DNA from: Lachnospiraceae bacterium
GTDB taxonomy: Bacteria > Bacillota > Clostridia > Lachnospirales > Lachnospiraceae
Assembly (NCBI GenBank): GCA_949383255.1
Contig: CASJPF010000005.1
Location: forward strand, 62,001 to 126,000
Reading direction: 5' to 3'
Length of the DNA stretch: 64,000 nt
Positions 25,600-33,486 of the stretch are shown here, in pieces. The position numbers and the translations under genes are program-made. The first letter of the stretch is position 1, and each line of letters begins with the position of its first letter. A model generated the notes under the pieces. The model did not search any database, had not been told where the DNA came from, and worked only from the letters and a program-made list of their open reading frames with translations.

Positions 25600-27726
25600 T
25601 TACTGTTGTGCTACGTCCTTCATTGAAAAGCTAATACGCCCCATTTTGTCTCTGCCAAGACATACTACAGTAACAACATCGCCGAGCGTCAGCACATCTT
25701 CAACATGGTTTATGCGCTCCTTTGCAATTTTAGAAATATGAACCATGCCTTCTTTTCCGGGTGCAAACTCAAGAAATGCGCCAAACTCTTTAATGCTGAC
25801 TACCTTACCCTTAAACACTTGACCAGCCTCAAAATCTGTCGTAATAATCTTAATCATCTCACACGCCTTATCCATCATCTTCTGATCCGTACCACATATG
25901 CTGACAAAACCATCATCAGAAATATCAATCTTTACACCAGTCTGCTCAATAATGGTATTAATGGTCTTGCCTCTCTGCCCAACTACATCGCCAATCTTCT
26001 CCGGGTCAATTTTCGTCTGAATAATCTTTGGCGCATACTCGCCAACAGTTGGTCTGGGCTGACTGATACATGGAAGCATAATCTCGTTTAGAATGTACAT
26101 TCTGGCATCTCTTGTCTTTGCAATAGCCTCCTCAACAATCGGTCTGGTCAAACCATGAATCTTGATATCCATCTGAATTGCTGTAATGCCATCTTTTGTT
26201 CCAGCAACCTTAAAATCCATATCACCAAAGAAATCCTCAAGCCCCTGAATGTCAGTTAGCACAATATAATCGTCATCTGTCTCTCCTGTTACCAGACCAC
26301 AAGAAATACCTGCCACTGGCTTTTTAATTGGTACACCTGCTGCCATCAACGACATCGTAGAAGCACAGATAGAACCTTGTGATGTAGAACCATTTGACTC
26401 AAAGGTCTCAGATACTGTGCGGATTGCATATGGAAATTCTTCCTCTGACGGAATTACAGGTACGAGCGCTTTCTCAGCCAGCGCGCCATGACCAATCTCA
26501 CGTCTTCCTGGTCCTCTTGACGGCTTTGTCTCACCCACTGAATAAGATGGAAAATTATAATGATGCATATATCTTTTTGCTGTCTCATTCTCGTCAAGCC
26601 CATCAATTTTTTGTACTTCCGATAACGGCGCCAAAGTTGTAACAGTACAAATCTGTGTCTGCCCACGTGTAAACATTGCCGATCCATGCACTCTTGGAAT
26701 AATGTCAACCTCAGCAGCAAGTGGACGAATCTGTGTAATTGCACGGCCATCAGGACGCTTATGGTCTTTCAAAATCATCTTGCGGACAGTCTTTTTCTGA
26801 TACTGATATATCGCTTCCCCTAAAATAGCAAGCCACTCTTCATTATCTGCAAAAGCCTCTTCAAGTTTTTCAGTAATCTTTCGGATATTCTCCTCTCTTA
26901 CCTGCTTTTCATCTGTAAAGACCGCAACCTCCATCTCCTCCGGAGGAACAATCTCCTTAATCCTTGCAAACATTTCCTCTGGAATCGCACAGCTTGTATA
27001 TTCATGCTTTACTTTGCCAACTTCCGCCACTATCTGATTGATAAATGCAATGATTGTTTGATTAATCTCATGGCACTTATAAATTGCCTCAATCATCTTG
27101 TCCTCTGGCACTTCATTCGCACCAGCCTCAATCATAATCACCTTCTGGCTTGTGGAAGCCACTGTAAGCTGCAAATCCCCATTTTTCCATTGTTCCTGAT
27201 TTGGATTTACTACAAACTCCCCATCAACAAGCCCCATCTGCGTTGTCGCACATGGACCATCAAAAGGAATATCTGATATTGAAGTGACAATCGCAGAGCC
27301 AATCATAGCAACTAACTCTGGGCGACAATCAGGGTCAACACTCATAACCATATTGTTTAAGGTGACATCATTTCTGTAATCCTTTGGAAACAAGGGACGC
27401 ATTGGTCTGTCAATAACACGGCTTGTAAGAATTGCGTTCTCGCTTGCTTTCCCTTCTCTCTTATTAAAGCCTCCTGGAATCTTACCTACCGAGTAAAGTT
27501 TCTCTTCAAATTCCACAGAAAGCGGAAAAAAATCAATGCCGTCTCTCGGTTTGTCTGACGCAGTTGCAGTACACAAAACTGTAGTATCTCCATAGTGCAT
27601 CAACGCTGCTCCATTTGCCTGTGCCGCCACTCTTCCAATATCAATGGTCAATGTACGCCCTGCCAGGTCCATACTGTAAGACTTATAAGATTTGTCCTTC
27701 TTCTCACTGAATGTCATGTATTCCAT
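25600..27726 (-). CDS. pnp: Polyribonucleotide nucleotidyltransferase (PNPase)
   Basis: PNPase degrades RNA from the 3' end with phosphate and is part of RNA turnover complexes. Two RNase PH domains are visible (RTLTIDIGRVAAQANGAALM and RPDGRAITQIRPL), then a KH domain with GKTINTIIEQTG and a C-terminal S1 domain (FKGKVVSIKEFGAFLEFAPG). The 708-residue length is standard. The ATG at 27726 is preceded by AAGGAG at a somewhat long distance. It lies downstream of rpsO, the usual order, but 330 bp apart rather than tightly linked. Confidence 0.97.
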   Translation of the reverse strand: MEYMTFSEKKDKSYKSYSMDLAGRTLTIDIGRVAAQANGAALMHYGDTTVLCTATASDKPRDGIDFFPLSVEFEEKLYSVGKIPGGFNKREGKASENAILTSRVIDRPMRPLFPKDYRNDVTLNNMVMSVDPDCRPELVAMIGSAIVTSISDIPFDGPCATTQMGLVDGEFVVNPNQEQWKNGDLQLTVASTSQKVIMIEAGANEVPEDKMIEAIYKCHEINQTIIAFINQIVAEVGKVKHEYTSCAIPEEMFARIKEIVPPEEMEVAVFTDEKQVREENIRKITEKLEEAFADNEEWLAILGEAIYQYQKKTVRKMILKDHKRPDGRAITQIRPLAAEVDIIPRVHGSAMFTRGQTQICTVTTLAPLSEVQKIDGLDENETAKRYMHHYNFPSYSVGETKPSRGPGRREIGHGALAEKALVPVIPSEEEFPYAIRTVSETFESNGSTSQGSICASTMSLMAAGVPIKKPVAGISCGLVTGETDDDYIVLTDIQGLEDFFGDMDFKVAGTKDGITAIQMDIKIHGLTRPIVEEAIAKTRDARMYILNEIMLPCISQPRPTVGEYAPKIIQTKIDPEKIGDVVGQRGKTINTIIEQTGVKIDISDDGFVSICGTDQKMMDKACEMIKIITTDFEAGQVFKGKVVSIKEFGAFLEFAPGKEGMVHISKIAKERINHVEDVLTLGDVVTVVCLGRDKMGRISFSMKDVAQQ

Positions 27727-28056
27727 ACAATTTCAATTCTCCTTTTCTTTTCTCTACAAAACATTTTTGCTTCCTGTCAGATAGAACCTGCTGAGTTCCT
27801 ATTCACGCCCATTCGTTTTTAACAAAATTTTAGGTATTGTTGGCGTATAATTTTCACTACTTTCACAGAGGCACGAACAATAACTCTGTCGAAACTACTG
27901 AAAAATCTACAAAGATTCATAAACTTTTCAGCGGTCTCGAAACAAGCTCCTATCTAAACTACACATAGATTGAATAATAACAGTTCAACTCCTCGCTTCA
28001 CTATCACATAAAGGAGCGGACAATTCCGCTCCTCCAAATGCATAAGTATTCAAAAA
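27727..28056. other. 330-bp gap between rpsO and pnp with a stem-loop
   Basis: No gene is seen. A hairpin at 27890-27940 has arms around CTGAAAA/TTTTCAG. A segment ending AACAGTTCAAC near 27977-27990 resembles the ends of the structured elements listed elsewhere, but the match is weak. In other bacteria this region controls pnp by RNase III or PNPase cleavage, so an autoregulatory hairpin is plausible. Confidence 0.5.
28013..28033 (-). terminator. Hairpin after rpsO
   Basis: GGAGCGG and CCGCTCC form a short strong stem 25-45 bp after the rpsO stop. The following T-run is short (TTTA), so termination may be partial and allow read-through to pnp. Confidence 0.5.
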
Positions 28057-28323
28057 TTACTTTCTGATACCAAGCTTCTCAATAAGAGCACGATATCCTT
28101 CTATATCAACGCCCTTTAAATAGTCAAGCAAACCACGTCTCTGACCAACCATCTTTAAAAGACCACGTCTTGAATGATGGTCTTTCTGATTGTCCTTCAA
28201 ATGCTCTGTCAACTCCTGAATCCTTGCCGTCAGAATGGCAATTTGTACTTCAGGCGAACCTGTGTCACCCGGCTTTCTGCCATACTCAGCAATAATCGCC
28301 TGCTTTTTTTCCTTAGAAATCAT
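28057..28323 (-). CDS. rpsO: 30S ribosomal protein S15
   Basis: The 88-residue protein has the full S15 sequence ([21 protein letters not shown]) that binds the central domain of 16S rRNA. GGAGG lies in front of the ATG. A promoter and a 115-nt structured leader precede it. pnp follows, the standard arrangement. Confidence 0.98.
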   Translation of the reverse strand: MISKEKKQAIIAEYGRKPGDTGSPEVQIAILTARIQELTEHLKDNQKDHHSRRGLLKMVGQRRGLLDYLKGVDIEGYRALIEKLGIRK

Positions 28324-28438
28324 TTTAAAAATCCTCCATAATAAATCAATCTATTATAATCACTAGACACCAAGTCTGGGTTGGAGTATCCCGACACTGG
28401 GCATCAGCTTATTTGAGTGTACTGCACCAACAGCACAC
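28324..28438 (-). promoter_or_regulatory. Structured leader of rpsO, candidate S15 autoregulatory site
   Basis: The predicted transcript begins near 28438. It carries a stem near its 5' end (TTGAGTGT..CTG with CAG..ACACTCAA) and further GC-rich pairings before the start codon. S15 often represses its own messenger, and such leaders differ in shape between phyla. I infer the role from position and structure only. Confidence 0.5.
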
Positions 28439-28444
28439 TCAATC

Positions 28445-28473
28445 AGTATATCACAGGAGCTTTGATTATGCAA
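28445..28473 (-). promoter_or_regulatory. rpsO promoter TTGCAT-N17-TATACT
   Basis: Minus-strand -35 and -10 boxes with a 17-bp spacer, 122 bp before the rpsO start. Confidence 0.65.
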
Positions 28474-28524
28474 TACAATTTTATATGGATTTTTCAAACA
28501 TGTTCTAGCGGTATCATTTAGAAA

Positions 28525-29898
28525 TTAATTTGGCAGATATCTTCTGATTCCTGCCGGAGTACGATAATTCCAGCTTGAAATCTTAATTCCTGTCTTTGGG
28601 CTGGAGGCATGAATCACCTGTCCATTACCTATGTAGATTGCCACATGATTTATCCGACCATTCTTTGCGTAAAACACTAAGTCTCCCGGCTGTGCGGAGC
28701 TGTAATCCACTTTCGTCCCCATCTGCGCTTGCGATGCCGCATGATGTGGAAGACTCACACCATATTTTTTATAGATGCTCAGTGTAAAACCAGAGCAATC
28801 TGCACCTTTCGTCAGGCTTGTTCCTCCCCAGACATAAGGATTTCCAACAAACTGTTTTGCATACTGTACTAAGTCTACACGCACATTGGAAACTCCCTGA
28901 CCATACATTAGCTCTGTAAGAGTAACTGCCTTCTCAAGTCGTTCCTCCACATCAACATAATCCCCAGATACATATGCCTCTTCGTCATCGAGTAGAAATT
29001 TTACCCAGCCATTGTCCATAATCTCAACTACTTCCAATTCCTCCTCTTGTGGAATCAATGTAATTACAATAGAATCTGTGTTTGGTTCCTCTCTTACTTT
29101 GAGCGTCTGTGTATTTACCACTGCAATCATAGAAGCAACCTCGCTTCCCCGTGCAATCGCTTGCTCACCTGTGTAGAGAAATTCAGTACTGCAATATCCC
29201 TCTACCTTTCCAGACTTGATATGTGCCCATCCATTCTCATCAATATCCAAAATCTCACACGCTGCATCTTTTGGCAGTTTTCCAATTAATTTGCCACTTT
29301 CGCTTGGCTCCTGTCGAATATTCAAATGATTGTCTACATGCGCAATCCCAAGGTTGGTATATCCCCAATAATCTTTGGATTCCTGTGATTGCGGCTCCTG
29401 TGATACCTCCACGCTTCTTGCCTGTTCATCCACATTGTCAAGCACTTCTCCTGCCCCCGCTGACAGCCCTAAATCCTCTGTCATCGCTTCTGTCTCTTCT
29501 GTGTTGTCAAGTACTTCTCCTGCCCCCGCCGACAGTCCCAAATCTATTGTTGTCTCTTCTATCTCTGTCTCTTCTGTGTTGTCAAGTACTTCTCCTGCCC
29601 CTGCCGACAAGCCAGGATTTTCCTGTGCACTATCTTCTATACTACTTTCTGGCACAGTCTCTGTGCCTTGTGTCAAAAACTCCTCGCTAGAGAAGGACTC
29701 CGAACTTTCCTCGGTAGAAAGAGTCTCTGTCTCTGCAGTTTCCTCACTGTTACTTTCTGAATCATCAAATGAAATAACCCGAATTTCCTCTTCTTTTTTT
29801 GGACTGGTGTTTGCGTATACTCCGCTGCTAAACAACACAACTGCAAGTCCTGCTCCTGCGACCGCCCCTGTATACTTCCATCTATTTCTCCTGTTCAT
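28525..29898 (-). CDS. Secreted NlpC/P60 peptidoglycan hydrolase with SH3 domains
   Basis: The 457-residue protein is an exported cell-wall endopeptidase. A signal peptide (VAGAGLAVVLFSSGVYA) precedes an acidic Ser/Thr/Glu linker with three near-identical copies of GLSAGAGEVLDN separated by TEETE-type spacers. Two bacterial SH3 domains follow (LNIRQEPSESGKLIGKLP and LKVREEPNTDSIV). The C-terminal NlpC/P60 domain shows the catalytic Cys in KGADCSGF, the His in INHVAIYIG and the third residue region near VIHASS. ATG at 29898 is preferred over an upstream TTG because the site before TTG is too close. It has its own promoter. Confidence 0.93.
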   Translation of the reverse strand: MNRRNRWKYTGAVAGAGLAVVLFSSGVYANTSPKKEEEIRVISFDDSESNSEETAETETLSTEESSESFSSEEFLTQGTETVPESSIEDSAQENPGLSAGAGEVLDNTEETEIEETTIDLGLSAGAGEVLDNTEETEAMTEDLGLSAGAGEVLDNVDEQARSVEVSQEPQSQESKDYWGYTNLGIAHVDNHLNIRQEPSESGKLIGKLPKDAACEILDIDENGWAHIKSGKVEGYCSTEFLYTGEQAIARGSEVASMIAVVNTQTLKVREEPNTDSIVITLIPQEEELEVVEIMDNGWVKFLLDDEEAYVSGDYVDVEERLEKAVTLTELMYGQGVSNVRVDLVQYAKQFVGNPYVWGGTSLTKGADCSGFTLSIYKKYGVSLPHHAASQAQMGTKVDYSSAQPGDLVFYAKNGRINHVAIYIGNGQVIHASSPKTGIKISSWNYRTPAGIRRYLPN

Positions 29899-29970
29899 TT
29901 TTCCAATCAATTCCTTTTCATTGTATACCCAATTAATATTACAAATTTGTTACATATAAATTACAGAATT

Positions 29971-29999
29971 AATATATCACCGAATCCTCAATCTGTCAA
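29971..29999 (-). promoter_or_regulatory. Promoter of the NlpC/P60 gene, TTGACA-N17-TATATT
   Basis: A perfect -35 and a good -10 with a 17-bp spacer on the minus strand, about 73 bp before the ATG at 29898. Confidence 0.75.
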
Positions 30000-30066
30000 C
30001 AACAAATCTTTCTATTCCATTGTCATTTCCTTCCAAAACAAAAAGTTCTTATAAAACTTATTGTGT

Positions 30067-31014
30067 CTATAATCTATGATACTTTCTGCCATCTGCAATG
30101 TCTATCGCCATCTGCGCCTTCAAAGCCTCCACGCCTTCAAATCGCATCTCTGGTCTTTTATGACGCAGCAGATATACTTCCATCTCCTCCCCATACACAT
30201 CTTTGTCAAAATTATAAATATACGTTTCCACACCCATGACAGAACGGTCATCCACCGTAGGTTTTGTTCCAATATTCGTAATCGCTGCAAAATGTTTGCC
30301 ATCATATGGCATCACACCTAAATCACTATGCAAGGACACATAAGAATAATACACTCCTTTGGGCGGAAGCAGCTTTTCCTCTGATGGCAAAAGGTTCACT
30401 GTCGGCATGCCAAGTACACGCCCCAATCTTCGTCCATGTACAATCTTGCCCGCTACATGGTATGGGGTTCCTAAAAGCTCTTTAACCAATTCCATATTTC
30501 CCTGACTGACTTCTTCCCGCACATAAGTGGAACTTACTTCCTTCCCTTGATATTGCACTTTTTCAACCAATATCACTTCATACCCGCATTCTACTGCCAT
30601 ATCCTGAAGCAACTGATAATCTCCGGAACCTTGCTTTCCATATGAGATGTCTTCCCCCGCAACCACACATTTCGCACGAATTCTATTGACAAGTACTTCC
30701 TTGATATAGATCTTTGGATCCATATCTGCAATCTTCTGATTAAAAGGATACTCTATCAGGTAATCAACTCCTGCATTTTCAAAAATACGGCGTTTTTCCT
30801 CCACTGTAGATAATTCTCTAACTGGCTCTTTGCTAAAAAATACTGCGGGGGAGGGGACGAAGGTAAATACTACTGATTTTAGCCCTTTTTCCTGCTGTTG
30901 TCTCAAATATCCCAGCAACTTTTGATGCCCTCTGTGGAACCCATCAAACTTACCGATTGCCACAACTGTATTTTCCTCAATATAAAACTCTGTCGTATTC
31001 TCAATAATTTTCAT
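30067..31014 (-). CDS. ribF: Bifunctional riboflavin kinase/FAD synthetase
   Basis: The enzyme makes FMN and FAD from riboflavin. The N-terminal nucleotidyltransferase has AIGKFDGFHRGHQKLL, and the C-terminal riboflavin kinase has GKIVHGRRLGRVLGMPTVNL, both typical. The length is 315 residues. It follows truB by 25 bp and ends the nrnA-truB-ribF operon. A weak AT-rich hairpin with a T-run lies near 30035-30062 and may end the transcript, although the predicted stem is only 5-6 bp. Confidence 0.96.
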   Translation of the reverse strand: MKIIENTTEFYIEENTVVAIGKFDGFHRGHQKLLGYLRQQQEKGLKSVVFTFVPSPAVFFSKEPVRELSTVEEKRRIFENAGVDYLIEYPFNQKIADMDPKIYIKEVLVNRIRAKCVVAGEDISYGKQGSGDYQLLQDMAVECGYEVILVEKVQYQGKEVSSTYVREEVSQGNMELVKELLGTPYHVAGKIVHGRRLGRVLGMPTVNLLPSEEKLLPPKGVYYSYVSLHSDLGVMPYDGKHFAAITNIGTKPTVDDRSVMGVETYIYNFDKDVYGEEMEVYLLRHKRPEMRFEGVEALKAQMAIDIADGRKYHRL

Positions 31015-31039
31015 TTTCCACCTATCCTAGAACCTACTG

Positions 31040-31942
31040 TCATAAAAACATCTTGCATGGTTTAAACACACCTTCATTTTCCGCAAAGATATATATCGCA
31101 CGAAATTCACGCTTCGCATTGTACACGCGAAGCTGGTCTCCATTTGCAAAAGATTTATGATGGTCGAAATCCAACTGATGCGGATAAAGTTTATTTCCAT
31201 TTGCAAGGGCACTTTCCGCTTCCCATTTTACTGTCGCCCCCTCATACTCCATAAATACACTGTCAGGCGCAATCACATAATCACTATATGTCCCCTGTCG
31301 TATCAATTCTTCCACTTTGGCAAGTGTAATGGAATCTGCAATGCGAAAATTTCCAACTCTAGTGCGAACCAAACTTGCCATAACACCACCGCATCCAAGT
31401 CTCTCTCCAATATCTGCACACAATGTTCTAATATAAGTGCCCTTAGAACAGCTTACCACAAACCGCACTTCTGGCAGACGAATCTCCAATATCTGAATTG
31501 AAAAAATCTCAACAGGTCTTGATTGTCGCTCTATTTCTTTACCCGCTCTCGCAAGCTCGTAAAGTTTCTTGCCGTGAACTTTCAGGGCAGAATACATAGG
31601 AGGAGTCTGTTCATATCCACCGACAAAATACATTACAGCCTGTTCCACTTCCGCCTCACTTACATGCACCTTTGCCTCCGTTAGAATCCTACCACTCAAA
31701 TCCTGTGTGTCTGTAGTCATACCTAGTCTCATAATTGTCTCATATTCCTTGCTCTTGTCTGTCAACATATCACACAACTTCGTCGCATTGCCAAAGCACA
31801 CAGGAAGAACGCCAACTGCATCTGGATCAAGCGTTCCAGTATGCCCTATCTTTTTCTGTTTTACAATCCCGCGGAGCTTTGCCACCACATCATGAGACGT
31901 ATAGCCAGCCTCCTTATAAATATTCATCATTCCATTTATCAA
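31040..31942 (-). CDS. truB: tRNA pseudouridine-55 synthase
   Basis: TruB makes pseudouridine 55 in the T-loop of tRNA. The N-terminus MINGMMNIYKEAGYTSHDVV and the catalytic-region segment IGHTGTLDPDAVGVLPVC (aspartate in the TLDP motif) are typical, followed by a PUA-like C-terminal domain. The start is a TTG at 31942 with GGCGGTG as ribosome site; an ATG 12 bp further in is possible. It starts 14 bp after the nrnA stop codon. Confidence 0.96.
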   Translation of the reverse strand: MINGMMNIYKEAGYTSHDVVAKLRGIVKQKKIGHTGTLDPDAVGVLPVCFGNATKLCDMLTDKSKEYETIMRLGMTTDTQDLSGRILTEAKVHVSEAEVEQAVMYFVGGYEQTPPMYSALKVHGKKLYELARAGKEIERQSRPVEIFSIQILEIRLPEVRFVVSCSKGTYIRTLCADIGERLGCGGVMASLVRTRVGNFRIADSITLAKVEELIRQGTYSDYVIAPDSVFMEYEGATVKWEAESALANGNKLYPHQLDFDHHKSFANGDQLRVYNAKREFRAIYIFAENEGVFKPCKMFL

Positions 31943-31956
31943 TGTTTCACCGCCAT

Positions 31957-32940
31957 TTATTTCAGTATCATCTTCTCTTCATACGCTTTCATCTGAAGTG
32001 CAATCTGTTTGGAAATATTATTGACCACATCATAAAAAGTTCCATTGATGGTGCAGCCAGCAGCTCTTATATGACCGCCGCCGCCAAAGAACGCTGCAAT
32101 CTTGCTCACATCTACATACTTGCAAGAACGCAAACTAACCTTATATTCCAAATTACCTGTCGCGTACATAAAAATAGCACACTCAACCCCTTTTGTAATG
32201 CGAAGTTGATTTACAATTCCATCCAAATCTTTTGCTGTTGCATTATAAAACTCCAACGTTTTTTTATCAATCGCACTGACAATACACTTTCCATGCATAA
32301 ATATGATACTCTCAAGCAATGCCCGCCCAAGAAGTTGATTCTGTGTATATGTCTTCTCATAAAAGGTTTCATCAATCAAACTAGAAAAATCAAAACCATA
32401 TTCTATCAATTCCGCTGCTGTCCGAAGTGTATTTGGCGACGTGTTAGAATACTGGAATATTCCTGTATCATGAATCATTCCTATGTAAATCGCCTTGGCA
32501 ATCTCCTGATTGATATACTGTTTATCCATCAGTTCATATACCAATTCTGCCGTCGAGCTACTATCAGGATTCACATAATTAATATCGCCGCATCCTTGGC
32601 TATTGCTAATGTGATGATCGATATTAATGCGTTTTTTTGCCTTTACAAAAATTTCTTCTGCTTCTCCAAGTCTGGATTTCTCACAGTCAAGTGCGATAAA
32701 CACATCAACCTCTCCATCTACAGTATACGTACTGTCAATCTTATCAAAATCCTGAATACACTGAAATACTATAGGAGGCTCCTCAAGGCAAAGTTGAACC
32801 TTCGCAGCCGGCAATGCTTTCTTCAGATACAAATACATTGCCAGACACGAACTTGTACAATCACCGTCTGGTCTAACATGTCCCGATATCAAAATATATT
32901 TTGCGTCCTTACATTCCTCTAATAAATAAATTTTTTCCAT
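31957..32940 (-). CDS. nrnA: DHH-family oligoribonuclease/pAp phosphatase NrnA
   Basis: NrnA degrades short RNAs and 3'-phosphoadenosine phosphate. The DHH motifs are visible: GHVRPDGDCTSSCLAMYL, LDCEKSRLGEA, IDHHISNSQGCGDINYV and the DHHA1 block GGGGHIRAAG. The length of 327 residues is typical. It is the first gene of the nrnA-truB-ribF transcript and is preceded by a promoter inside the rbfA terminator. Confidence 0.95.
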   Translation of the reverse strand: MEKIYLLEECKDAKYILISGHVRPDGDCTSSCLAMYLYLKKALPAAKVQLCLEEPPIVFQCIQDFDKIDSTYTVDGEVDVFIALDCEKSRLGEAEEIFVKAKKRINIDHHISNSQGCGDINYVNPDSSSTAELVYELMDKQYINQEIAKAIYIGMIHDTGIFQYSNTSPNTLRTAAELIEYGFDFSSLIDETFYEKTYTQNQLLGRALLESIIFMHGKCIVSAIDKKTLEFYNATAKDLDGIVNQLRITKGVECAIFMYATGNLEYKVSLRSCKYVDVSKIAAFFGGGGHIRAAGCTINGTFYDVVNNISKQIALQMKAYEEKMILK

Positions 32941-33001
32941 AACTTTACTACCCTCATTTAATCCCTTTATTTTGGTGTAATATTCTTATACACCTGTGTA
33001 C

Positions 33002-33030
33002 ATCATACACAAAAATATCTGGGAAGTCAA
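33002..33030 (-). promoter_or_regulatory. nrnA promoter TTGACT-N17-TATGAT, overlapping a terminator
   Basis: The minus-strand -35 (33025-33030) falls in the loop of the rbfA terminator and the -10 (33002-33007) lies just beyond its T-run, with 17 bp between. The spacer therefore contains one arm of the terminator stem and the T-tract. Confidence 0.75.
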
Positions 33031-33042
33031 ATATTCCCAGAT
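33011..33042 (-). terminator. Terminator after rbfA
   Basis: ATCTGGGAA and TTCCCAGAT form a 9-bp stem with an 8-nt loop, followed by ATTTTT. It separates rimP-nusA-ylxR-ylxQ-infB-rbfA from nrnA-truB-ribF. Confidence 0.85.
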
Positions 33043-33054
33043 ACTTTTAACTTT

Positions 33055-33420
33055 TTATTCATTGTTCGCTACATGATTGATTTCATCAATCTTTTTGGAC
33101 ATCGACACGCCATAGGCGATTGACTGGTCAAGAATAAACCGGATTTCTGGTGTATTCCTAAGATTGATTTTTTTCGCAAGAAGGCTTCTAATATATCCCT
33201 CCGCACTTCTTAACCCTTCCAGCGTCTCTTTCTGGGAATCCTCATCGCCCAAGACACTAATCCATGCCTTACAGGTCTTTAAATCGGGCGCCACTTCCAC
33301 CGTTACAACAGAGGTCATAGGATTGATTCTTGGATCTTTTATGTCACTTCGAATAACCTCTGCCAAAACACGATGAACTTCCCCATTCACACGGGTATTT
33401 TTTACACTGTTCTTTCTCAT
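33055..33420 (-). CDS. rbfA: 30S ribosome-binding factor A
   Basis: RbfA binds the 30S subunit and helps 16S rRNA maturation. The KH-like fold is seen in VHRVLAEVIRSDIKDPRI and TVEVAPDLKTCKAWISVLG. The 121-residue length is normal. It is the last gene of the rimP-nusA-infB operon, 66 bp after infB. Confidence 0.95.
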   Translation of the reverse strand: MRKNSVKNTRVNGEVHRVLAEVIRSDIKDPRINPMTSVVTVEVAPDLKTCKAWISVLGDEDSQKETLEGLRSAEGYIRSLLAKKINLRNTPEIRFILDQSIAYGVSMSKKIDEINHVANNE

Positions 33421-33486
33421 TTCACTTTTACTCCTATATTAAAAACTGTAGGAAATAATCGATATCACTTATTTTTCTACAACTTC

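Noticed and set aside
31735-32922. 395-codon plus-strand open frame opposite truB and nrnA
   Set aside because: It is an unbroken shadow of two well recognised genes and its translation resembles no protein.
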